Source of the DNA: Protula sp. h YS-2021
Taxonomy: Eukaryota > Annelida > Polychaeta > Sabellida > Serpulidae
Length of the DNA: 64,000 nt
Assembly (NCBI GenBank): GCA_949752745.1
Contig: OX457030.1
Coordinates: 72,124,686-72,188,685 of the forward strand
Direction: 5' to 3'
The notes beneath the pieces were generated by a model. It ran no database searches. It was given only the letters and a program-made list of their open reading frames with translations, and was not told the origin of the DNA. The position numbers and the translations under genes are program-made. Shown here one piece after another: positions 42,246-52,900 of the stretch. The number at the start of each line of letters is the position of its first letter. The stretch's first letter is position 1.

Positions 42246-43454
42246 AATAACTTTCGCGGAACATTAAAAAGTGGGATGAGTAACAAGGTGGAAAAACAAA
42301 CGTACAACTTATCAACAAACAAAATATGATCACGTGATAACCAGAGTAAACATTCTCTGCTTAGACAACCACCAAAAGGACAACTTTTCTTCACGAGTGA
42401 CGCCTTGGAAAACCACACTGCGGCTTCGGCTTGGAGACCAAAACTTTTGAACAAAATTCCAGCAGTAGCACCTCCTGGTGACAGTATTTCAGTCAGGGAA
42501 GACCGTCACGTTGCCAATATCACGACTGGCAGAGGAAAGCACATTTTTTCGGATTTTTATTTGATAGGCACACTTGTATGCGAGAAATAGTATCGTTAAA
42601 ATGATTTGGGTGAAGTGATGTAATCTGATTGGTTGACTTCCACGACAATAATGTTGACTATAACGCAAAAGTCGATGAGTATTGTAATTAATTGTATATA
42701 AAACGAAAGTAATGCCATCTAAGAACAAAACATATATTGACTTCTAATGAACGTGAAGATATTATTGACCAAATACGAAAATGTTAACTGAAGAACACTA
42801 TCTGTGAAGGTCAATAATACTTAAAATAAAATAAGTCGGCATCTGTTGATTCACATTTTTCTCCTGATTATTTTTATTTGTGCGAATCTTTCCTGATTTT
42901 GGTAAACCAGACAAAACGTAAAGTACAATATAATGGAATGTATTAATATACCAGAAATCGGTGACTTTGCTTACATGCTTTTGTAACAACTGTTTGGGAG
43001 ATATATGGGTATATAACAAATATTATGAGCTCTAGCTAATTCCGTCCCCGCCAGAAAACCAGTCTCCCTTCTTCCCTCACCTTTTCACTTAAAAAATGCA
43101 TTGGTTTATATCAAAATTCCCCATCAACGAATTCGAAAACTTTGTACGACAAAAATATCAAATAATTTACATAAAGAACATCTTGATCATTTTCACTTTA
43201 AAAAACCGTGAAGGACACAGACAAATGACGCTTTCACACTTCTGAAGAATTTTCAATTTCATCTCGAGGATAAGCTAAAAAAGCCATTCATAGCATTCAC
43301 ACACAGTTGAGACATGCCAAAGATTCTGTTTGTCCTCGTGGTATTATGCTGACAGCTTTGAGCAATATTCAGGGATTTCAATTCATTCGGTTCATTAGAA
43401 AAGATGAAAAATATTGGTTTTCGATCTATATCAGGTAACTCTTTATTATTATTA
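42246..43454. other. No feature recognised
   Basis: AT-rich DNA with no supported gene or repeat. (ATT)n-like triplets occur at 43444-43460. Confidence 0.45.
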
Positions 43455-43459
43455 TTATT

Positions 43460-44125
43460 AACACTTGACAAGCTGTTAGTTTACAAGGGCTATATGAATT
43501 TGTGCGAGCAGCCGTTCGTCCTTTTTTTCTTCTTGACAGTTTTTCCGATTTTTTGTGTCTTCTTCTTCTCTGACACTATGGGCCCTAGGACCATGAAACT
43601 TGGGAATTATGAAGAGCTTGATCTGAACGTCTGCATGTCACTTTTTATTTTCGTGTTCGATTTCGTTTTCTTTGTTAAAACGCCATGTGAAAAGAGTGTA
43701 TTTTTTGCAAGTAAATGCGGAGCATTTAACGTACAGCACAGAACACAGTTGCTCAGCTTTGTGCGAGCTCTCACCGCGTAGATAACACAGCCTAGTGAAT
43801 AAAACCTTAAGCCAACAAAAACCAAACACTACTCGGCTTATAAGACGTATTCAAGCTCTGTTGTTTGCTAAAATATTTAGCTGGTATTAAGTTATCAACC
43901 TATGAGGTTTATTTCTTGTAAGTGGTCTGATTTTTTTAAATATTATAAGCCGCATACATGCTGTGCCATAAGCTCTGTACATAGTTGTATGACACACTGT
44001 ATGCATGTTGAAAAATACTTTATATTATTCAAGAAATAATCCATTGAAAGAAGTATTTTTGGGTTTTAATTTTTGTCAAGTGTTTAACATTTCGCTAGCG
44101 AAATACAGTTCTAGTTACTATTAGT
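43460..44125. repeat. Dispersed repeat Y, apparently uninterrupted copy
   Basis: This is the homologue of 40290-40645 plus 42045-42245, present here as one continuous stretch of about 665 bp. It holds no conserved protein. The frame at 43404-43781 is not conserved in the other copy. Confidence 0.65.
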
Positions 44126-45871
44126 GCGTGAGTGTGTGCCATTGTGCTACTTCCAGGTGTTTCTAGTAAGAACTTTTGAACGACGAAAACGCAAAAGCTA
44201 AAGTTTTATCATAAAGACGTCTTCGGAGAGTCCACGCTCAGCATTCGTAGATCACAGGTTTATTTATATTTTTAACGCCCAGCATTCAGGGCCGATAAGG
44301 TCCTTGGCTGTCTCCCTTGCACCGTGTATCTTGCATTTTGAATTTAATCCTCAAGAGAAGGTACAGGACATTGTAATAGGGGCGGATGGGGGAGGGGGGG
44401 GGTGGGAGGCAGGGGCTAGGAAGTATCTGCTAAATATCTGTAATAGTGTTAGTGTGTTTACGTGTCTTTGTATGGGTCTAAGTACATATGTATGCCACAA
44501 ACAGTAACGGCACAGCACTACTGTGCTAAAAACCATAGAAATAACTTTGTACATAACTTTTCTTTCAATTCCCAATTGATCACACCCCACCCCCAATTGG
44601 GAACAAAAAAAAAACTTTACAACCGGAACATTATTTGCACCATACAAACACAAGTGACTGAGAAGGAGGACGCTCTACACCAAGGCTTTGTTGTCATACC
44701 AGTTATAGGCTACTGGGGAAATTTGCTCCCGATTATTTTTGGACCAGGTTTGGCTTGCCTTTTTTTTTTTCTTTTTTTGTTATTATAATATAATAAACTC
44801 ACCTAAGGATTACAAACACGGTTAATTTTTCTCTAGCCTTACGTAATTCTACAGAACCACGAAACTTTGCTTTAAATTTTATCACCATGTTACTTTCTTT
44901 TTTTTTTCTTTTTTTTTTTTTTGTTTGTGTGAAAGCACATTAGAAAATCGGGTTACAGCGCTAACCCCCTACCCCTCACAAAAAAAAAAACACTTCTCAG
45001 TCCGGCTTCCGGTAGTCTGAGATGGAATGAAATAGCTAAGACAAGCAAAAGGCGACTTTTTCAAACGTCTTTAAGGGAAATGTTGGTATCTGCGCCATCT
45101 AGCGACCAAAATCCGCATTACATTGAATATCGCTGAATTGAATCCATGTTTACACAGCATAAATAACTACTAAATCCGTCTAGATCGAAAATTCTTTTCA
45201 AAGACAAATAGGGCTGTGTCCAGAAATCGTCTGTATTGATATTTTGTTCCTAGAAGGGCCTGTGTTGATATATTTCCATTAATATAATATTAGACTGTTT
45301 TCACAATTTATCCCTCGAGTCGATGGGATTCTGTCAAAAAGACTGTATAATCCTCTTATTGATACGGCCATATTTTTTATTTGCTTAAAACATTTCGTAT
45401 GACGTGTTCTTCAAACAGGGAAATAATGACGCAATTGTTAATTGTGATTATGTGTGAATTTTGCATTTTTATTGAAATTTCTTGATTTTCCCAATGGTTT
45501 CTATGGTAAAAGTACGCGACCTTTCAGTGTCTTTTATTTCCCTTATAACATCGGTGACCCCCCCTTTTTATTTTCAATTTTTTAATTCATACCCTGAAAG
45601 CATCAAACTGTGAACGTACGGAGGAAATGTCAATTGTTGGTGAGATACCCGCATTTAACTTTAAGTACACCCAAAGAGTGTAATGTATTAGAAGTGCTTT
45701 AAAAAAAAAAAGACACATTACTATCATAAACAAATGTTTCCATTGTACGCAGAAACATGTTCTTCTTTTAAGAGGCCCCATGTAGTGTTTTTGTGAATTT
45801 CTTTAAAGGTTATAAAACAGCAACTAGCGTAGTGAGAGTTACTACAGCTCCAGCTTGTTTTTATTCTGTAG
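44126..45871. other. No feature recognised
   Basis: The stretch contains a G-rich run (44382-44410), T-runs (44759-44778, 44897-44922) and a 10-bp inverted repeat TTCCCAATTG / CAATTGGGAA at 44569-44603. No coding feature was supported. Confidence 0.45.
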
Positions 45872-45920
45872 ATATCCAGCTTACTATGTTCAAGCTATGG
45901 CGCTCGTACGGGCTCAGCAC
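45872..45920 (+). CDS. Tentative 49-base exon (unidentified)
   Basis: A pyrimidine-rich acceptor (CTTGTTTTTATTCTGTAG) and a consensus donor (GTAAGTG) enclose 49 bases. Read in phase 0 it gives ISSLLCSSYGARTGSA and exits in phase 1, matching the entry phase of the candidate exon at 46681. Another open frame gives YPAYYVQAMALVRAQH. No protein family was recognised. The support is splice-site quality only. Confidence 0.22.
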
Positions 45921-46680
45921 GTAAGTGTTAACTTTTTGTGTTCTGTGGTTCGAATTCTGTGTACAAACATTATTTAAATGTCCCCGTGCAATATGCTTCT
46001 TTTCCTAGGATATCTCGTATTTCTTTGTTAAAGTGGAGAAAAGTGAGTAAAAATTTAAATAAAGGGATAGTGCATTGTCTATAAAAACTAAACTCAGTAA
46101 GATTAGGCCAGGAGGAAAAATGGTCTTGTTTCTCAACCCAGTTTTTTGTTGAATGACCTGGCTGGCGATATTCTACTTGGAAAATTAGATCCAACCGGGG
46201 CTTTTCTTTCTTTTTTTTTTTTTTTGAAAATTTCGATGACCCTGCATGGGCAAATGGTTTTATAGGGTTTCATAAAACATTTATGACACAATTTAAGCAT
46301 TATAAATTCACAAGTTGTTACTTTGAAGCAAAGGCACGACCGCAAAATTTTACTGATCCGATCGGAGGGTGAGAAACAAAGTTATTTTCCCCATCGCCCA
46401 ACTGCTAGATGCAGAAATATGCACAAATTTTCCCGTATAGCCGTCAAATTTAGTTTGTACATTCTTCCATTCTTTTTCAAATGTCAAATTAGCGGGCTGC
46501 AAGTGGGACATTTAATTTTAAATTGTTACGCAACAAAGCAAGTTTTGTGTAATAAAGATGCTTCCCGTATGTAAACAACTTGCCCCTGTATTTAAACAAA
46601 TATTAGTTATTGTAGAGATTTTAAAAGAACGGAGCATAGAAATTGTGTATAGTTGTCTTGTTACTTTTGAATGAACACAG

Positions 46681-46784
46681 CAAACGTTACTAAAGATGTT
46701 CGTTCAATCCTTCACAACATCGCCAACCCTAAAAAACGAGTGATGCCGACTTGTATAGCCGTTGCAATGCGAAGAATTGAAGCG
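46681..46784 (+). CDS. Tentative 104-base exon (unidentified)
   Basis: It lies between the acceptor AATGAACACAG and the donor GTGAGC. In phase 1 it encodes ANVTKDVRSILHNIANPKKR followed by VMPTCIAVAMRRIEA, a basic, helix-prone sequence. The phase agrees with the candidate exon at 45872-45920. I do not recognise a family, and no flanking exons were found. It could be chance or part of an unrecognised element. Confidence 0.25.
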
Positions 46785-48067
46785 GTGAGCCGATCCAGCA
46801 GTAGTGATCCGCATCTTGGAACTACGAGTAACTATTTTGTCACAACTTCAATAACTCACGAGTGTATTTAGTGCGTGTCGTTTGTAGAAACCCCTTAAAC
46901 TGTAATACTTAAGTCGCGCCCGAGAATTTTTTTTCATTTCTTAGATTCTAAAATAGGTCTGAACACTTGGTTGTGTTCGCCTCCCCCCAAACTGTTCTAT
47001 GTGGTGTAATTCAGTTCGTTGAAAGTTTATTACCGTTAAGGATACAAAGATGTCTTCTCATACACCACCACGGTAACCTAACGCTTAAATTGATAATTCA
47101 GAGCAGCTCCACACAGCCCTTATCACCATTTTGCGAAGAGTTAGGGTCAGTTATACTGAATCTACTTTCTTGGATTAAAGAATTGACAAAACGTGGAAAT
47201 GATAAAATATGAGTACCGATTGTGTCTTCGTTGCAACTGAAGCAATAAAATAAGAAAATATTCTGGAAAACTTGTCTGTTTTGGTTCTTCTGCCTCACAA
47301 TGACGCCAGCTTTGGACCACCATGCCTTCTTTCTTTTACCAGACGTGTCGCACAGCAAACTGAAAGTTCTAATAATACACTCATATCGTCTTTACTACAG
47401 AGTTTTTGCAAATAATCTCTTTCTTAGACAGAATAAACATTCTTGAAGGTCAAGTTCGCAACATTTTTCGTCCTGTGCACCATAAAATTTTAGCTTTACA
47501 TTTTTCACCGTCGCTTCCGGAGTGCCGGCCATTTTAAGTCTAAGATTTGGAGATGCCGATCGCGCTCGAAATGGAGCACACATCACATTCCACATATATA
47601 TTTTTTGGCAAAAATTATTCTTACTCCAAATATACTATGAGCAAGTTCACAAAAAGGGAACCCTCACCGACCGTTACTTAGAGAAATCAGATAAATACTA
47701 ATCTATATATCTATATTAATAGTTGTTTGGATTGAAATTCATTCAATCATTGAATATTAGAAGGGCACGGCTGAAAGTTTTCACTTATTTCAGAGCCCTC
47801 CTTTCAACATACAAATTAAGAGTGGCATTATTCAAAATATATTACGACCAAAACAACGGAGGCCAAGGCATTTCTTTCATTTCTTTAACTCACTTCTTGA
47901 CATGTTTATATTAAAAATTAATGATAGATATTTTATTAATTTGTTCAAGAAATTTGGTCCAATAAGTGAGATATATTGATCTTTCAACTTAGTTTTGTAC
48001 ATTCTAATCTTCAAAATCATTCTAAATACGTCATGTTGAGCAGTAGACTAATGGGGTTTTACATGCT
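46785..48067. other. No confident feature
   Basis: A minus-strand frame from ATG at 47532 starts MAGTPEATVKNVKLKFYGAQ and continues DEKCCELDLQECLFCL. It has protein-like composition, but no splice donor or homology that I can support. Nothing else was seen. Confidence 0.3.
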
Positions 48068-48265
48068 TTACTTTAGCCATTCTTCGTATATGACTTGGAA
48101 ATGATTCATCATATGCTTATACATAACAACAGCTGCATCGAGCTCAAATAAATCAAACAATCTTAGGATAGTCGCCTCCCTAAAGAGATTACCATTGTGA
48201 GCAAAGTTTTGTGTGTTGCAAATTATACGAACTGACCTCTTCTGCATCATAATTTTGGCTTGCAC
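48068..48265 (-). mobile_element. LINE reverse transcriptase C-terminal fragment (different family)
   Basis: The minus strand reads MQKRSVRIICNTQNFAHNGN followed by LFREATILRLFDLFELDAAV and VMYKHM. It resembles the common LINE block 'LQKRAIRIIT---Y-AHT-PLFK-L-IL---DLY', which lies downstream of the polymerase palm. It is short, truncated on both sides, and clearly different from the RNase-H-bearing LINE at 23-26 kb. Confidence 0.7.
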
Positions 48266-48694
48266 TCAAAACTTGTGTGTGTTGGTCAGATATCTAACAA
48301 TAATTTCAATACGTTAAGAAAAGGGGATGATACAAATCAATCAGCGCGTTAAAGATAATTAATTGTTTGGCAAGTTGGGTAATTTACTGACACATTTGTT
48401 TATTTGCCCTGTTCTAGAAAAGTTGTCGTCAATTAAAACGGATAAGAACTTGAAGAAATTTATAAAGTTTTCATTGGCCCCCTCAAGGAGAAGGTAAAAG
48501 TGCTCTTCTCGTCTCGAAATACCTGGCTAAATCTATGACTTAAGAAAATTCATCAAAAACTGAAAATTATTATGACATAGCAGTGCATCACAACTACCCC
48601 CACATACAGAACCCATGACTTTTCTTGATCATAGACGATATCAATTGGGAAAAATGATATAGTATGCCATTAATCAATAACATCAGACAACAAA

Positions 48695-48699
48695 CTCCC
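48695..48699. repeat. Target-site duplication, left (CTCCC)
   Basis: CTCCC directly precedes the 5' LTR and recurs at 56945-56949 after the 3' LTR. Five bases is typical for BEL/Pao integration. Confidence 0.93.
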
Positions 48700-49819
48700 T
48701 GTAAACGCCTCCCGCGTTTATTTTTTGTTACGTTAGCGTTTGTCTAAAGTTCTACTGCTGTCTCTTATTTATTTATTGTCTTTATTTTAATGCACAGAAA
48801 GTGTGCGTGTGTATTCAATGTATAAGTGTCAGGCTAAAGCCCAAACTTCCCATCTTAATTGCAATTAGCGGCAGGGTCAGCGTACTGTGGCTATTGTGTG
48901 TGGCTCCGCTCTAGCCCTTGCTCTAGCACTTATGGTAGATGCCTCGTGAGCATCTGAGGTTATCGGCTTATATAGCAGGCCGAAACGTTTCGAGGGGAGC
49001 GAAAGTTGTCCAGTCAGAATGCAGCTTTTTGTCAATCACGTGGTTTAATCCCTGTGCATTCGAGTACTTAATCCGGGTCAAATCGCACTGTTCCTCATCA
49101 TTCACTGAAGCATCGAAGTATTAACAGCTGGAGTATCGCGGAATTAAGAAGATTAGGAATACAAGGAAGAGCAGTGCGGCACGGATTGGTCTGTGAATAC
49201 TGAAGAATTTGGATATTATTGCGCTAGTTTAATTTTTGAAGATCGTGAATTTGAAGTGTTTTAAACAGTGTTTGTTTCCATATTGACGTTGTCGTCGGTA
49301 ATTATTTCAAGGGATATTGTACAATTGTGAAAATAACGGATAATGAGTGCGTTTCTGAACGCCTTTCAATAGGATAACAGCATTTAAATGAGTGAGTAAT
49401 TCCATGTTTTTATATGTCAGTTTTCTGTTTTTAAACGTCAGGTATTTTGTTTCTCTGCTTGCAGAGAATCGTCGAAAGTGATCCTCGAAAGTTTGTACGT
49501 CGCCGATCAGCTGTATCAGACGTATACGAGGACCTTTAAGAGCTCTCTATTGTTAGTTAGAAAGCCATAGCGACGCATTCCTCGCCTTGCTAGCTCTGTT
49601 TCTGTTTTCTGTCTGCGTTACGAACGATATCTAGTTGTTATTTTTCTGTACGCTCTTTGTTGTTAAAGCGTGTGAGCAGTAAATTACATAAAGGTTATTT
49701 CGTCAATAAAAGACTAAACGTAAACTTCCGTGTTCATTAATTCTTTACGTCCCAACAGTAACTACGCGTCTTTGCTCTCAAATAGTATACCCGGCCATCG
49801 GCGGCCCCGGTTATTTACA
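48700..49819 (+). repeat. 5' LTR of the BEL/Pao element
   Basis: It begins TGTAAA and ends TTTACA, a perfect 6-bp terminal inverted repeat. A TATATAG box sits at 48969-48975 and an AATAAA signal at 49705-49710. Near the start TAAACGC / CTCCC / GCGTTTA (48702-48720) forms a 7-bp stem. The 61-codon frame inside the LTR (48939-49124) occurs in both LTRs and is probably not a protein. Confidence 0.96.
48969..48975 (+). promoter_or_regulatory. Probable TATA box in 5' LTR
   Basis: TATATAG within GGCTTATATAGCAGGCC is the only strong TATA-like element in the first half of the LTR. It would drive the genomic transcript. The same site is at 56094-56100 in the 3' LTR. Confidence 0.55.
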
Positions 49820-49976
49820 ATTCTCAATCCAGTCACCTTGTAGACGCGCAGTTTTTCGCACGCTCATGCACCTAACTCCTTTTCGTTTGCGTTTCGTTTA
49901 CGTTTTCGTTAGTCTTTGTACTTTACGTTTCTCTCATCTTCCCACTTCTCGCGTTGCTTTGGCTTAACTTCTGGCA
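49820..49976 (+). other. Leader between 5' LTR and Gag-Pol
   Basis: The 157-base leader starts ATTCTCAATCCAGTCACCTT. A normal primer-binding site would begin TGG within a few bases of the LTR, complementary to a tRNA 3' CCA; none is seen here until close to the start codon. The element may prime from an internal tRNA segment, or the site may be unusual. Confidence 0.6.
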
Positions 49977-52900
49977 ATGGCAGCAAGAGCTCGTACCAAG
50001 CAGCTTGACGCCGTGAGTAAGTGGTGTCAGGAATTAGAGATGGCCATGGAGGGGGAGCCTGGTGAGCAGGCACAGGCCGTCCACAACAAGCTCCAGGAAC
50101 ACCTCCTGAAGCTCGCCAAGGCTCAGGAAGAGTGCTTGGCATCTGCTCCGGAGGAAGAGCAGAGAAAGCTCAAAAGGCAGTGCGACGCCGTGACGTCCTC
50201 AGCGAAGGACGTCCAAGAACGCTACCAGCGGTGGGTGGCGTCAGAGGGCGCAGCACTCGAAGAAGACGAGGAGGAGGGTGTAGAGGCAGAACAACCACCA
50301 GTCGCTACTCCACCCCGTTCAACCGCGAAGGCCCGGGGCACAAGTAGTAGGAAAACGATGGTTCCAGACCACACCATTGGTGAAGTTGTGAGTTTTCAGC
50401 CTTCCGATCCCAAGGCTGAGATGAGGAAGGCAGCGATCCGGTTGCGCCTAATGAAGCAGGAGAAAGCCTATGAACGCGAGCAACTGAGGGCGCGCCAGGA
50501 GGTGGAGCTTGCCAGGGCGAGGGCCGAGTACCAGCTCGCCCGGGTCGAGGCCGGTGAAGACCCGGAGTCTTCAGATGACGAACAGACCACGCCTCCCCCA
50601 CCGAAGCCGAGCACCAGCAGACGTCACAGACCACAGCGGCCGGCTACGGACCCAAAGGTGCGGGCTACTCCGACCCCGCCGCCCAGACTTTCTCTGTTTC
50701 AGGCCGAAGACAGTGATTCGTCCCCCGAGCGCGGTGTTTTCGGTTGCAGGGTGCCGAAGTTTGAAGGGACAGTCCTAGACTACGCGGAATTTATCCATCA
50801 TTTTGAGACTGTTGTGCACCCCCGCACCCGCAGCAACCGGAAGCGCCTCAATTACTTGATTGAGGCCTGTGAGGGAGAAGCCTGGCGGACCATCAAGGCT
50901 TGCCGCATCTTGCCAGCCAGCCAAGGGTACATGGAGGCGCGTCAGCTGCTGGAAGAAAGCTTCGGCAGACCCCACCTGGTGGCCCAAGCAAGCCTCGATA
51001 CGTTGACCAATGGACCCACCATCAGGTCTGGTGACGGTGAGGCGCTTATGAAGCTTGGACGACGTATGACCGAATCCATCACCATCCTGACGGCCATGGG
51101 GTGTGAGGATCTGGCCAACACCACTGACGTACTGGTGAAGGTGGCGCAGCGGCTCCCATCGTACCTGCGCACAGAGTGGGTCAGGCTGACGGGGGCCATA
51201 TTCAAGCGGGGTGAGCGACCTACTTTCCGCGATTTGATGCGGCTGGTGAAGGAGACCGCAGAGACGGCCTGCAACGTCTACGCCCACTTCCTTCTGGAGA
51301 AGAAGCCAGACAGGCAGGCCGAGAAGCGACACCCGCCCAGTTACAAGCCCCGGGCGACGACAATGACGACGGCAGCAGAAGGTCAACCGGTTCCACCACC
51401 CAGACCGCAGCCAAGACCGCGTTCCCGACCGCAGCCCGGGCCCCAGCAGATGAAGCCGCAGCATTATCCACCGCCCCAGCAGCAGGAGACCCATCAGCCC
51501 AAGCCGAAGCGTTGCGCAGCCTGTGACGGCGGTTGTGCGGTGGTATCAGACTGCTTGCGATTTCAGGCGATGTCACTGGAGGAAAGACAGGAATGCTGCA
51601 GACGAGGTCGCCTATGCAACAACTGCTTGCGGCCGGGGCACTTCGCTAAGGACTGCAGGATGCAACAGCGATGTCAAGTCCAGCAGTGCAACGGAAAGCA
51701 CCATCAGCTCCTGCACCAGCACACCTCAGTGGTCAGTTGTTCGGCCATGGCCGAGCCAGGACTGAATTTTTTAGGTGTCCTGCCCGTGGTTGTGCAAGTC
51801 GGAGGCGCCAGCGTACCCACCTACGCCCTGTTGGACAACGGCAGCTCCAAGACGCTGTGCAGTGAAGAGCTTCTGGAAGAGCTAGGAGTGCAAGGTAGAC
51901 CGGTCCACTTCAGTGTGAGTACTGTCACCACTGGCCAGGCCTCCTACGCAGGTACAGAAGTCGACTTGTCTGTGCGGGCGTTTTCAGGCGGTCCGGACAT
52001 CCCGCTCAACAGAGTCTGGTCCGTGAAGAAGCTGCCAGACTTGGTGGGATACGTGCCCTGTGAACAAGATCTACGCCGATGGGTGCACCTGCAAGACGTA
52101 GTGGCACCAGCCAAGCTCAGAAGAGCCCGCGTGACACTCCTAATCGGCATTGACGCTCCCCAGGCCCACCGACCGCTGGAAATAAGGACGTCCAACAAGT
52201 ACGAGCCATACGCAGTGCGCAGCGAGCTGGGATGGGCAGTCTGGGGGCCGAGCGACAAGACACCAGCAACGCCGGAAGCAAGAGCCCACGTCAACTTCAC
52301 CCACGCAAGCGGTACCTTGTTGCAGGAAAAACTCAACCTGATGTGGCAGACGGATTTTAGCGAGCTGAGAGGGGGCCCATCGGCGATGTCGAGGGACGAC
52401 GTGAAAGCGCTGCAGAAGATGGAAGACACAGCCAAACTCGACGCTGACGGTCGTTACCAGGTCGGGTTGCCATGGCGACAGTCGGACCCACAGCTGCCAT
52501 ACAACAAAGGAATGGCGGTACGAAGACTGGCGTCCCTACGAGCCAAGCTGCAGAAGGACGAGGAGCTGAAGCAGCGCTACACCGAAGTGATGCAGGGGTA
52601 CCTGAACCAAGGGCACGCCGAGTTAGCGCCCCCCGAATGCCAGTCCGGCAAGACGTGGTATCTCCCGCACCACGGAGTACTACATCCCCAGAAGCAAAAA
52701 CTGAGGGTGGTGTTCGACGGGGCAGCACAGACCGCCGGGGTATCGCTCAACAACAGATTACTCCGGGGTCCCGACCTGGTAAACGACCTGGTAGGCGTCT
52801 TGTTACGGTTTAGACAGGAGAAGATCGCGCTGTCAGCAGACGTGGAACAGATGTTCCACCAGGTCAGGGTCGCCCCCGACGATCGTGACGCTCTACGCTT

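Noticed and set aside
48939..49124. 61-codon frame in the LTR, duplicated at 56064-56249
   Set aside because: It is identical only because the LTRs are identical; it overlaps the promoter region and shows no protein family.
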